Notes: generated by a model from the letters alone, not told the origin. A DNA stretch of 64,000 nt from Adiantum capillus-veneris (GCA_014529385.2 CM043965.1:67325690-67389689), one strand, 5' to 3'; shown: positions 11,484 to 22,418, counted from the stretch's first letter. Numbers and translations: made by a program.

Positions 11484-14400
11484 ATGGCACCACCTAAGGC
11501 AAAAGAAAAAAGGCGAGTTAAGGATAGACCAGCTACTCCAAAAGCTCATCTTAATATTACTCCACAGAAAAGGAGTCGTGCACTCTCTACAGGAATAGAG
11601 GACAATTCACAAAATGTTGAAAGTAGTTGTCAAAATCTTTCAGATGATCTTAAAGGACCTGATCTTCAAGAGAGGAGCATGGAGGGAGATGATGGAGCAC
11701 TTGCTGTATTAGCAAATATGGAACAGGGCTCTAAAGAAGTGCGTGATCATGAGGATGAAGCCATAAATCAGGTTTCGGATATAGAGATGCAGATGGCAGG
11801 ATGTGATGACGTTATTAGCCAATGTCGACTTCTTTCTCAAGAAGTGTGTCCACAGATACCTTTGTGTCGCATGGTTGCTCATGCTGTTGTCAGAGGCATA
11901 CGTTCAGAACTGTCCTCTTTAAAAAGTGCTTTTCAATATGAGGGTTATCTCCCTGAAAAAGGCTCCTTTCTTGTGTCCACATGCAAGTATGATGGAGAAG
12001 AAACGTCCGTGACCACTGCTATACAGTCATCTTGGTCACCTTTGTGGAGAGAAGTGGATGCTGAGTTTGAGAAAGAGGTGTTATCAAAACCAGAGTTCAA
12101 GTTCTTGTCTGGTAAAATGTTTTTTGTATGGGAAGGTAATCATCGCCTCACTGCTTGGATGGAGTTGATATCACAAATGTACAAGGAAAATAGAGCTCGC
12201 CATGTGAGAGTCGTGTGCTCTGTCATTGACCCTCGACGCACTTCAGAGATTGCTCTGCTCACAAGACTCCAGAGAGTCAACGCGTAAGTGTCTTGGGATT
12301 TTTTGTTTTATCTTAATTTCTTATATTTTAAATGCATTTAACTTTGTTATTTTGTTTTTTAGAATGAATGAATATGCCATTGTTAAGCCAAGTTTAAGAG
12401 ATATTCTGTGGAATTGTAATAATATTTTTAAATGCGACATAAATGCATTCTTGAGTGCTTTGCCTCAAGATCAAGTGGAAGTGCTTCAATCTTTGAGAGC
12501 AAAAGATACCAGCATCAAGGGAAAACAACAGTGGTATCCATTGACAAGAGGGTATTTGGCAAGGCTTGTATTTCAGGTACTTTTCATCTTAGCTACTCTA
12601 AAGATGCATACTTTATAAAGTGGTCACTTTGATGCCCAATTTTTTGCTTTTCTTTCTAAAAAAAGGTTGAGTACACGTCAGAACTTAATAAGATTGAGGA
12701 CTTGGTTTCGAGTACTATTTCGGCAGAGAACAAGGAAAAAACATTGAAAAAAGAACGTGCCAAAATACATAAAAGACTGTCGGACAGAATGGGCATGGTA
12801 TGACTTTTGACATGCTATTCTCGCATTAATGTTATGCTGAGTTTTTAAAGGTAATAAAGATGCTTTCTTCACAGGTTCTTAATGTTCTTGATCCTAAGCT
12901 TGGTGATCAATGGCTAGCTAGAATCTTTGCTTTGAAATTCGATAGCCCCGACTCTGTAATTACTCTTGGCAAGCTGAGATCCTTGGCAAATGCTGAGATG
13001 AGAGAAGAGAAAAGGTTGTTGGTGCTCTCTCTATTGGATTCCAATAAGAGACTCAAAGATATGTATGGTATGCCATCCACCGACAATGAATTTAGATTGT
13101 GAGTGCATATTTTCAAGGCCTGTAAGGTTTTTGGTGATGTTAGTGAGATGCTTTCTTGTATTGCTTACTAGTTCCCTATCTTGTTAAGGTGGTTGGCACA
13201 AGAATGCTTTTTAGAGAAAGTGGAGGTGGAGGCAATTCAGTCTTTGGAAGATTTGAAGAATATGCGTATTATAGGTACCCGATTGGATCTGCCACAAGAT
13301 TATTCATTACAGGATTACTTGGAGGGAATCAAGTTGGAGGCAAGAAAGTACATGTTTGCTCAAGTGAGAGCAAGAGAGCAAGCTATGGATGCAAGAACAT
13401 CAAGACAGGCACAAGCTCCTAAACAAAGAAAGAGAAATGAAGTAATAATGGCTGCATATCGAGTTGTGTTCAGGTAGTCTCTGTGTTAATCTCTATGTTG
13501 TTGTCATTGTCATAGTGATGATGCCTTGGAACTACTATGGTCTCTCGTTTTGGTAATTCCACATTCAATAGGTATCTTTGTCACTTGATTGGGGAAAAGA
13601 AGCTAACCAGATTACCAGACCATTGTAAAGGGTGGATTGATAAGAGCAATGAGGGTGTGTGCATGTATCCCAAGAGCATGCAAAATCTCTCCGAATGGGA
13701 GATTGAGCATTGCCCTTGGTGGGTGGACCTAGGAAGTGGATTTGTCTTGGCAAGGGAGAAGAAACTACACAAAGTTCATCGTAAAAAGGAAGAGTCCACT
13801 GTTGCTGAAAGATGTAGTATTCGATCGCGTAAAGAGACAACAGGTAAGAATGATGGTAAGGCAAGCCTCTTGGTGTGTTGTGGAGACCTATGATTTTGCA
13901 TCCTTACATAGAGCATTCACTAATTATCTTCTTTGCTATAGTAGTGCAAGAGGAAAAGGATAATACTCCACTCCAAGATGATGTGGAGCCAACAAACAGC
14001 TTACAAGGAGGTATATTGATTTTAGTCTTTAATATTCAAGACACGTCTTGTTTTCACAATGTCTATACCATATGTGATTGTGATGTTATGTAACTCCATT
14101 TTATTGCAGATCACAAGGTGGTTGCCAAAGAATTCATTCCATTTGTCTTCATTCCATTTGTCTTCATTCCTTGTCCCCTTAATGACTTGCTTCCTAAAGA
14201 GAGTGATGCGACTAGCTATGGGTGCATGGTGGGTGACTATTTATCTATGGGGAAAGATTTTGTGGCAGGAATACGAAGTGATGCTTATAAGGTTGTACAT
14301 GAATTCTTCTCTAAGCTTGGTAGAAATGATTCTACATACATTAGGAATGGAAAGCCTGTGAAATGGGCTTCAGATTTGGTCTTCATTGACTTTCCTACTG

Positions 14401-15347
14401 GATGCTTCATAAACAAAGAGACTACTATGCCTACTTGGAATGTGCTTACAGAGGCACACATTCGCATGGGAATTACTGTTGCTGCAGCCTCCTTGAGAGA
14501 TAGTGGCTGGTTAGTTGTTTGGATTACTTTGATAGGTAAAAATATTTGATTCTCACACTTTGATATAAGTCCCTTTGTAGGCTTGATAATAAGGTTTTGT
14601 TTTCCTTAAATAGGTGATGCATTACCCTGGCTTGAAAAATACATACATGTGCTTGGTCTTGAGGTTGTCAGGAGAGTTTTTGTGCTTGACAAGCTTCCAT
14701 GCAGCTATGATAAAGAATGTGGTATGGAGCTAGTGGTAAGTGATCCAAGGTTGTAATGGCTGTTTTTTCTTTTTGACTTGGAAAAATTAGCAAAATACCC
14801 GTGAAATTTGAGGAGTATTTTGAGGATTTCCACAAATTTCAGGGGTATTTTGGTAATTTCCCTTTTGACTTTGTTTTTCATGTAGGTACGATCTTCCCTA
14901 TTGGTATTTGCTCGTCGCACAGGATGCTGCCCGCCTACTTTTCTTGAAGAGAGTGGCTCTTATTTTTGCAAGTTGCAGATTGATCCTTTGAGTGATTGTT
15001 GGACCCATTATCTTCCAGAGGGAGAAAGATTGGTTCAATCATCTCCTTCGACTCTTTGGCGTGGAGGACTACAAAGGTCTCCAATGTTTTTGTTGTGTGT
15101 CTTGCAGCTTTTGTGTCCACCATCAGGGTTGGTATTGGAGATGGGATGTGGCACTGCACCATTATTACGTGCATGCCAAGCATCTTCTCGATCGTGCTTC
15201 TCATTTGATAGTGATGCTGCCATAGTAGGTGCTGTGGTTCAACCTCTTATCAAAGGGATAAGTGCGAAGAGGACAGGGGTTACTCATGAAGACTTAGAAT
15301 CTGATGCCTACAAAGTACAAATTGTGGCCAATCCTTATGATGACTAG
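11484..15347 (+). CDS. ParB-like domain plus beta-class DNA methyltransferase-like protein, ten exons, 1001 aa
   Basis: Exons I assign: 11484-12283, 12363-12576, 12666-12797, 12875-13098, 13189-13473, 13572-13843, 13942-14010, 14110-14535, 14614-14735, 14886-15347. All introns are GT-AG and phases join cleanly (3006 nt including TAG). Residues ~1-110 are charged and low-complexity. At ~130-267 is a ParB-N-like domain with WEGNHRLTAW (216-225), matching the family's GxHR signature. The C-terminal third follows the beta-class N4C/N6A methyltransferase order. A motif-IV-like VFIDFPTG (756-763) is followed by a GGxL-type strand (DSGWLVVW, 796-803), then ELVVRSSLLVFARR, then a late SAM-binding motif I-like VLEMGCGTAP (931-940). 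Canonical motif IV is (D/S)PPY, so DFPTG is degenerate. The ParB plus methyltransferase pairing is familiar from phages and bacteria, which suggests ancient transfer. Substrate and activity are not known. The intron structure is well supported; the domain calls are by eye. Confidence 0.8.
14771..14870. mobile_element. 84-bp MITE-like hairpin in intron 9, flanked by TTTTGACT repeats
   Basis: Arms 14780-14810 and 14833-14862 are inverted repeats (shared core CAAAATACCC / GGGTATTTTG, then GTGAAATTTG / CAAATTTC). The direct repeat TTTTGACT flanks the hairpin at 14771-14778 and 14863-14870, which fits an 8-bp hAT-type target duplication. It lies wholly inside intron 9 of the gene at 11484. Confidence 0.7.
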
Positions 15348-16379
15348 TGAGCATCTATTCTTATTACATATTGGGATTTGCTTTTCTTTAATTGTGTGTT
15401 TTGTTTAAAAGCTTATTACTACAAGGTTTTATAATTGCAGATTTTTGTTTTGAGCATGGAGTATCTTATTTTGGATAATCGAGTGTTCATACTTCCATTG
15501 AATGGTTTGAAGTTGGTCGTCCAAATTACAGTTATTTTTTTCTTTGTCTGACTGGTTATAGCATTTTTCCAGGTTATGCAAGATTTATGGCAGATTGGAT
15601 GCCTCAGAGTTCAGATTATGGTGCAGATATATACAAGAAGAGTAGGTTCAAGTGTCTCTATGTGGATGATGAATGCCTTGAGACATAATGTGATGTGCAA
15701 TTGAACCTCAAAATGAGCTAAAAGTGCTCTTTATTATAATGAGACTAAAAAACCAGGGTTCACAATGATGGCCTATTTTTAATTCAATAGAGAAAAACGT
15801 TGCATGAGTAGCAGGATTGATTACTTCACATTGGTTTGATTCTCAAATCAATCATATCAATCTTTATGATTGAATTATGTTTTGCCTATATCGGTTTACT
15901 ATAATATGCTTCCTTACAAGCTTGAGTACTAGTACGTTGCTTCTTTGCTTTTCATCTACTTTCCATGAAACGAATGGAGATGCTTTCTATCCTTTCCATG
16001 ATAGAATGTCTAGATAACTTTGTATATGTTGCATGTATAATACAGTTTTGAGACTTTTTTTTTTTGGGTGAAACACAAAGCAAAAAAGATTATATTCTTT
16101 GTATTGCTTGATTGAAAAATGGATTCACAGATGATAATTTAATCTATCTACTAATTGCAAGTGTAAGGATTTGTTGGCACTTTCTTTCGGTATGCAAGTT
16201 GAAATGTCAAATGCAAGTTTCGAGGGTTTATGGACATTTGCCTTTCGGCAGAAAGGAGGGAGTTTCAATCCATGCACGGGAGGGAGGCCGGGGGGGGGGG
16301 GGGGAGAGAGCCCAATCACCTAGAGAAGGGGAGGAAAAACAAAAACTTGTGATCAAGCGACCAATAGCATATCAACAAT
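15348..16379 (+). other. 3' flank of the methyltransferase gene, with a possible extra exon
   Basis: After the TAG at 15345-15347 lie two acceptor-like sites (TTGCAG near 15440 and TTTTCCAG near 15572). Beyond the second, one frame (about 15575-15690) reads as a plausible protein end, from YARFMADWMPQ to VDDECLET and a stop. A GTGAGC donor at 15348 exists, but joining it to either acceptor creates an immediate stop. I therefore treat this as 3' UTR or an alternative or degenerate exon. A run of 15 G lies at 16290-16304. Confidence 0.4.
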
Positions 16380-16760
16380 AGGTATTACTAAGTATGGTTA
16401 TGCATAGATATTGCTTGTCCCTAAAGATGTGAATATACGAAATAGAGAAAAAAGTGAGATTAAAGTCGCCTAATAGGACCAAGTGTGTGCACGCGTGACT
16501 ACCATATCATGGTGACAAATCCCCTTACGATGTGGTTAACATGAGTTAGCACTCATTTAGGCAAGTGCCAAGTCATAATGTGATCAATTCACAAAGGGGA
16601 GAGAGCTAAAAGCTTTGCAAAAAGATTTCAAACTTCTCGCTAGGTGGAGCCTTTGTGAAAAGTTCGACATGGTTGCTTGGCATAGACACATAAGCCACGT
16701 CAATCTTTCCTATATAGAGTTTCTTCGTGGTGACAAGCTTCAGTCAAGCACCCAATGCAC
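16380..16760 (-). mobile_element. Decayed Ty1/copia 3'-end remnant
   Basis: The segment aligns with the 3' end of the copia element at 38870-39140. Shared landmarks are an LTR edge ending GGTGACA (16517), a pyrimidine-rich stretch (the polypurine tract on the minus strand), CACAAAGGGGAG, CCTTTGTGAAAAG and CACATAAGCCA. The RNase H end is no longer open. The left LTR edge is not clear. Confidence 0.6.
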
Positions 16761-18290
16761 AAAAAACAAAAACCAACTGAAAATATATAAGCTTCTATTA
16801 GAGTTATGAACATCATGTACTCCCAAATATACGAGCTTCTATTAGAGTTATGAACATCCTGTACTTCCAAACCAAGAGGTACCACAATAGGCAGTTTCTT
16901 TCTCAACCATAATAGAAAAAGTGAGCAAGAAAATTGAACGACAAACTAGACATCAAGGATACTCTATAATTTAGCAAGGAACTTCATACACACATAGATG
17001 TGATGACATGAATTGATTTTTAGGTGCAAGAAAGTTATGCATCATTTCAAAATCATAGCACATTACATGCTGCCTTCAAGACATTACTCCTCATATGAAA
17101 CCGTTTGCCTTTGAAAATATACAAAAAGAATAAGCTCCCATTGTTTTCATCTCTTAACAGATCTCTTAGAAAGAAATTTTGGACACTATGATACTTCCTA
17201 CGAATGAGCTTTCATTTTGGAAATAATCAAATGCCCTTCTAGGGCCTATCTTTGACTGGACATTTCAGTTTACATGTTTCTAGACTTGTGAAGTTGAATT
17301 ATACTGCAAAAATATCACACAACTTCTTGAAGAAAGTTTGTCACAATGGAGTAATGAATCTTTGCAACTTATTTATACCTTAAGCTTAGGTCTAATATCC
17401 TTAAATTCTTATGATTAAAAATATATATCCCAAAGTCTACATCTCTACATTCACGGAGTAATACGAGTCTTCGTTTGCGTTTCAAAGACCCTTTGAGATG
17501 CATGTGCGTGGCATATGTTATCCATTACAAAATGCTCATAAAGATTCACTCCCCTTGCACACTGATGCTTTATTTGACATTCTCCATGACTTTCATTGCA
17601 TCACTCGTTATTTTTAAAAGTAGTGTAGACCCATCTTTCTGAATGAATATCGAAGCTGACAAATTTCCAAATTGTTTCTTTTCCCACATTTCAAAGATGA
17701 GTTTTAAGACTTCATTTGTAGCCATCCAAATTTGATTCTTCGATCTCTCTCCAATGCCCTACCTCCTATTTTGCGATGATGAAATGTGTACCAAGGGCAA
17801 ATAAAGCAATTCTTCCACTAATTTAAGGCATCCAACATGAGTGCGGTCATTGGCACATGAACGACCAGGCATGCATAAATAATGTTATCAACATGCGATA
17901 CTCAGCGCATACTATATTATAGTTGCACTTTTCCAACACCTCAGCAAACAGCTTGCACTCAGGGGATCTTTATACAAAGGGATGTAATCTTCAAGACTAC
18001 GTATTGCTCGTATAATCTGTAAAATCGGCTCAACATCTTGACAATCATGCCTCCTGGGACGAAACATGGGCCACAAAACAATGTCCACATTATATTGTTC
18101 TTGGTAGGTTTTTTGCCATCTTCAAAAATTTCTACATATGTGAATTATCAGCTATGTACATGGTTGAAGAGAGAATCCTAAAAATGAGTTCTATATATTC
18201 CTCATTTTCTCCAGCTGTTGTTACACTTGACATTGCAGCATATGTAAGTCAGCTCAGCACCATCATCCACACTTCTTGGATCCTGCAATT

Positions 18291-18335
<45 letters not shown>

Positions 18336-18500
18336 AATGATGGGCGTATGCCCTTTACAATAAGTTCAGGCAATATGCCAATAGCGAAACACAGTGGAAG
18401 ACAGATTATAAACTACAACCATGGGTGCAAAAAGGAACAAAACTAGCTAACTTCCGAATGTACGACAAAGTCCTCTGAAGAGGAGAGGAGAGTAGCACCA
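16761..18500. other. Stretch with no recognisable gene
   Basis: It is AT-rich with many stops. The minus strand of about 17560-18130 shows short protein-like stretches broken by stops and could be an old transposase or gene relic that I cannot name. A (CT)n microsatellite occupies 18293-18332. Confidence 0.4.
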
Positions 18501-18505
18501 ACCAT

Positions 18506-19219
18506 TGTCAGGTGCATCGGAAGGGTTTAAATTTTTTTACCCCGGATCTAGTACTTCGTACAAACACAAGGTTACTTTACTTCACTTGAAAGAGAAACTG
18601 AACTAAAACAATGAAAGAGAGAGGCACAGAGAGGAGAGAGTAGACACCGCATGTCGGGTCCCAACCACCCTCAAGGGTCCCCTTGAGCTGTTGCCAGAGC
18701 TTTAGATTCCTAGCACAATGCTGATACAATGGGTAAATGCTGAATACTTCATGCAAAAACGCTAAGCTGGATCTGATGCTAACGTTGAGGATCTACAAAA
18801 CGCTAGGGCTGATCTAATGTGATAGGCTAAAAATTGTGATGCTATAGGCTGAAAAACGCTGACGACACTGTGCTGGCGGTGGACACGCTGATGGGTGCTG
18901 AGGGGAAAATGCAAGGGTGTGCTGGGTGTTGGGTACTGATCTTCTGATGCTCCAAATGGGGACCAAAGGGTTGCTTATATAGGTAGGTACACGACTTCTA
19001 AATGGCTGGTCATTTATTTAATGGACTTAAGTGACTGTTTATATGCCTATATGCTTAAGTGACTTTACGAATGTACTCTGCAAGTGAGGTTATTCAATTA
19101 ATGACCTACCTGATCATGCATGTCCTTCTAGAGGCTCACAAAGTGCCAAGCTAGATCCCTAACTAAGACTAATGTAGTAGTAGCCTGTCCACGTGGCTCA
19201 AGTGCAATGCGCTCGTGAC
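18506..19219 (-). repeat. N2 3' LTR
   Basis: Aligns throughout with 19912-20622, with substitutions and small indels that indicate age. A TATA-like sequence (TATATAAG on the minus strand) lies at 18974-18981. Confidence 0.87.
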
Positions 19220-19711
19220 TTCTCCCCCTGTTAAAGGTGAGACACAACTGCCGAACTTCCTGTGGATGCTTTCTGTACTTCTGATGTTGAATGCTTATGA
19301 TGCTTGTGGATGAATAAACTGATGAAAACTCCTCCAAACAGGTGGGTACTATGGATGTAGGTGTTGTTGGCGATGTAAACACTAACCATACGAGTTACTA
19401 GGCAGCCTTACTACTGAAGCAAAATACCAACCTTGATTCTAACTCTGCCTTGAGAGCAAGTGCTGCCACCCAAATAGCCCTGTTGTGAAAACATTGCAAG
19501 TGAAGATGAAAGGTAAGGGTGCTCGGAGATATTTCCAATGGTTCCGTGGCGACGGAATTGGATGCACGCTACATGGGGATGCCAATGCAAAAGAGGTTTA
19601 GGGATCCTTTCTCCAACTCCTTCCATATCTGCATATGAGGCAAGCAGATCTTGGTACTCAAGATCTAGATCTTTGTATATCCGATGCCGATCTTCGTTCA
19701 AAGACAGCGAT

Positions 19712-19763
19712 GACAACGGGAGCGTGCCCAATGCGCAATGGACTTAGGGTGGGAGTGGCTAAT
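19712..19763 (-). promoter_or_regulatory. 52-bp block shared with element N1 (possible packaging or leader signal)
   Basis: About 44 of 52 bases match 42049-42100 in N1, including GGGTGGGAGTGGCTAAT. In both elements it lies roughly 140-150 bp from the primer site, inside the 5' leader of the presumed RNA. The two elements otherwise have different LTRs, so a shared cis function is inferred. Confidence 0.45.
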
Positions 19764-19911
19764 ATCTATAGGCAACAAGTATTGGGGCACAGACACGAGG
19801 ATACGAAACTGAGAAAAATCCGAGAGAGGTTCCTTCAGTTCTTGGTTCTTCTTGGGTTCTTTCTTCCCTTGAATTTGCGAAGCCGAAGCACCTCCAGAGC
19901 TCTGATACCAA

Positions 19912-20026
19912 TGTCAAATGAAGCGGAAGGGTTTAAGGATTTTAACTCGAATCTAGTACTTCGCACAAACACAAAGGTACTTTACATCGCTTGAAAGAGA
20001 AACTGAACTAACACAATGAAAGAGAG

Positions 20027-20064
<38 letters not shown>

Positions 20065-20622
20065 CACAGTATGTTGGGTCCCAACCACAATGCTGTTACA
20101 ATGGCTAAATGCAGAATGCTGATGCTGAATACTTCATGTGAAAACGGTAGGTTCAATCTGATGCTGACGCTAAGGATCTGCAAAACGCTAGGGCTGATAT
20201 GATGGAATAGCCTGAGAAACGTTGATGATGCTGGAGGTGCTGGCGATGGAAACGCTGATGGGTGTTGAGGGGAAAACGCTAGGGTGCTGTTGGGCTGGGT
20301 ATTGGGTACTGATATTCTAATGCTCCAAATGAAGACCAAGGGATTGCTTATATAGGCAGGTACACATATGTCAATCACACCCTGATAAGCATCCCACAAC
20401 TTATAAATGGCTAGTCATTTATTATTGACTGTTCCTATGCCTATATGCTTGAATTAATTTATGAATGTAATGTGCAAGTGAGGGTATGCAATTATTGACC
20501 TGCCTGATCGTGCATGTCCTTCTAGAGGCACACAAGGTGCGACGCTAGATCCCTGACTAAGACAGACGCTAACCTGTAGCAGTAGCTTGTCCATGTGGCA
20601 CAAGTGCAATGTGCACGTGACA
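19912..20622 (-). repeat. N2 5' LTR
   Basis: It lies next to the primer site at 19899-19910. A TATA-like box occurs at 20347-20354 on the minus strand. The outer end reads TGTCACGTGC on the minus strand. The LTR contains a (GA)n run at about 20034-20060. Confidence 0.87.
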
Positions 20623-20907
20623 ACCATGGTGCCTTGCTACTAATAAAGAAACCAGTCAAAGTATGCCAAATATACTCTTCCTAAAAGATCAGCATTTAGA
20701 ATGCTTCACCTACTAGAGCACTACCAAGCATCCCAATGGTTGATATGCAAAACACTCTTCTTTAGTTGTTGAGCCCGCTCGCTGCGCAAACCTGTAGTAA
20801 TAGCTTGTCCACGTGGCTCAAGTGCAATGTGCATGTGACGACCATAGTGCCTTGCTAATAAAGAAACCAGTCAAAGTGCACCAATAATCTTCCTAAGACG
20901 TCAGCAT
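20571..20907. repeat. Tandem duplication spanning the N2 LTR edge and its flank
   Basis: Bases 20571-20700 (last ~50 bp of the N2 LTR, the TSD, and ~75 bp of flank) recur at about 20787-20907. The copy therefore includes the element-host junction, so the duplication followed the insertion. Confidence 0.7.
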
Positions 20908-21230
20908 TTAGACTATTAAGATTAAACAATTTCTGAGATTGCACCCATTTACAATTTTTCATGAATTTCAGAGATTACACCCATTTAAACTTTTTATAAT
21001 TTGAAAGCATCCATGCTTGTTGAATGAGAGCAGCAGGGCTGAGAAGCTTACATGGCATGTCTCGAGGTCATGGAACAGAGCTCTACATGACTATGCCACT
21101 GCCTAGACTAGCTTCCGAAAACCCCTTATGAGACTGAAAAGTTCATACAGGGCCCTGAGCATCTGCCATACTGAGGATACCCACACTAGCAAATTCACTT
21201 GTAGATAAAAGCTGAGAAACAGAGAAATGT
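20908..21230. other. Stretch with nothing recognisable
   Basis: No frame or motif of note. Confidence 0.4.
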
Positions 21231-21570
21231 CTAGAACCACCAATCAATTGACACCGTCCTGTCCTCACAAACAAAACAAACACCCATAAAGCTCTTTAAG
21301 ACCTTGAGCACAAAAGAGGGGTTCTTGCTACTTTGGTCTCTACCATCATGAGATGAGAGCAAACAGGCGACCTCAAAGAAAAAAGAATTGATGGATGGGA
21401 TCAAACAGAATAAACACTGTTTGATATTATCAAGGAACTCTATCAACAAGCCCATAAATTTTGACTTGTTAATACGGCCAAGTTCCCCTTCTCTTGTCGT
21501 ATTGAGACCAGTAAGGGTCCTCCATATATCAGGACTAATTTGCCTATCTTTAACTTTTACTACACCATGC
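21231..21570 (-). pseudogene. Exon-like open frame of unknown identity
   Basis: A minus-strand frame of 112 codons follows an acceptor-like TGTTTGCAG at 21571-21579 and ends in a stop. Its first part (HGVVKVKDRQISPDIWRTLT, then GLNTTREGELGRINKSKF) has the composition of a real globular protein. Later it becomes hydrophobic and cysteine-rich. I do not recognise the family. It lies about 250 bp downstream of the RPB9-like exon on the same strand, so the two could belong to one transcript or one captured fragment. Confidence 0.35.
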
Positions 21571-21823
21571 CTGCAAACATGATTTTCTGATACGGTTCAG
21601 CAAAAGAATGTAACGATTCCTGGTCTCCAGGCATTTTAGTCAACGTATCAAGCAGCTTCAAAAGACAAGAAAAAGATGAATAGTAAAAGAGAAGTATTAG
21701 CTTGACCTAACACTCAGCACATCAGAGCATGCACCAATCAACTAACTTAGATGCTTCATATGATTCATATTGCAAAGTTCAAGACGGTATTTAAGAACAC
21801 ACATGAGAAGAGAACTAACAAAC

Positions 21824-21988
21824 CTTGAAAAAAAATGCTTCGTCATGATTGCATGCAGGACATCTGACAGCCTTTGTTCGGGCTAGTCCAGGCTCATTTG
21901 TGTTATCCTCTGAAGCATGTGTGTTGACCTGAATGGCATTGCGATCAAGCTCGAGTCTGTACACACAATTGTTGTCTCCCAGCCTTTC
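21824..21988 (-). pseudogene. RPB9: RPB9-like exon (RNA polymerase II small subunit 9), isolated
   Basis: A 165-bp exon on the minus strand with an acceptor (TATATACAG) before it and a donor (AAG/GTTTGT) after it. The 55 residues contain DNNCVYR, then ARTKAVRCPACNHDEAFFF. RPB9 proteins have DNNCVYR after the first zinc ribbon, then a (P/A)RTKxVxCxxCxHxEAxFF segment that starts the second ribbon. The GDNNCVYR context also fits the usual position of an intron just before this block. Neither the N-terminal ribbon nor the final C-terminal ribbon half was found nearby. The chromovirus fragment E4 sits about 430 bp upstream. It is either a fragmentary pseudogene or part of a gene whose other exons lie elsewhere. 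Confidence 0.6.
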
Positions 21989-22418
21989 CTGTATATAAAC
22001 ATGATAATTGAACGTCAGAAGAAAATTGCCCAAGCATTGAGAGATGGGAAACGAACAAAAATTCATCTACATCCTCTGAGGTCAAACACATTTGAAATCT
22101 AAACAAAACGAGCAGACTCAACCTCCACTATATCGGCCAAAACATGAGACTTGGGCTAAGAATATACAAGCAGCAATGAGAACAAAAGTGCTCATTAAAA
22201 AACACAGAAAGAGATAAAGAGAGGAGAGTGCTCTGAAGTTGACACCAAAGGGTGAGAAAGGCTGTCCTTTTCATACGGTACGGTAGCCCCTAATAGAAAA
22301 CGCCCTGTGATTTTTCCGCAAAAACAGAGTAGAGATTAAACAGGTTTGGGGCTAGGGTTTTTATGTCTAGATCAAAGATGCAATTGGCCATCGTGTCCAT
22401 CTGTCCATCACAGATACT
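21989..22418. other. Flank between the RPB9-like exon and E4
   Basis: No second RPB9 exon could be read here on the minus strand, and I see no other feature. Confidence 0.4.

Larger units (their letters stand above)
18506..20622 (-). mobile_element. N2: complete non-autonomous LTR retrotransposon, 2117 bp
   Basis: The two LTRs (18506-19219 and 19912-20622) point leftward and enclose only 692 bp with no gag or pol. The element is flanked by ACCAT at 18501-18505 and 20623-20627, a perfect 5-bp TSD. The primer site is at 19899-19910 (GCTCTGATACCA on the plus strand, complement of TGGTATCAGAGC, the initiator Met-tRNA type). A pyrimidine run at 19220-19230 is the polypurine tract on the minus strand. 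The 106-codon minus frame at 19411-19731 matches no family I know and is probably fortuitous. Size and lack of coding resemble TRIM/SMART-type elements, so it must have used enzymes from elsewhere. Confidence 0.88.

Noticed and set aside
19411-19731. A 106-codon minus frame inside N2 as a gag remnant
   Set aside because: No gag, zinc-knuckle or other known motif. The plus strand also carries a 119-codon frame here.
19953-20399. A 148-codon minus frame over the N2 LTR
   Set aside because: Lies in an LTR over a GA microsatellite (repeated LSLS). The matching LTR does not keep it open.
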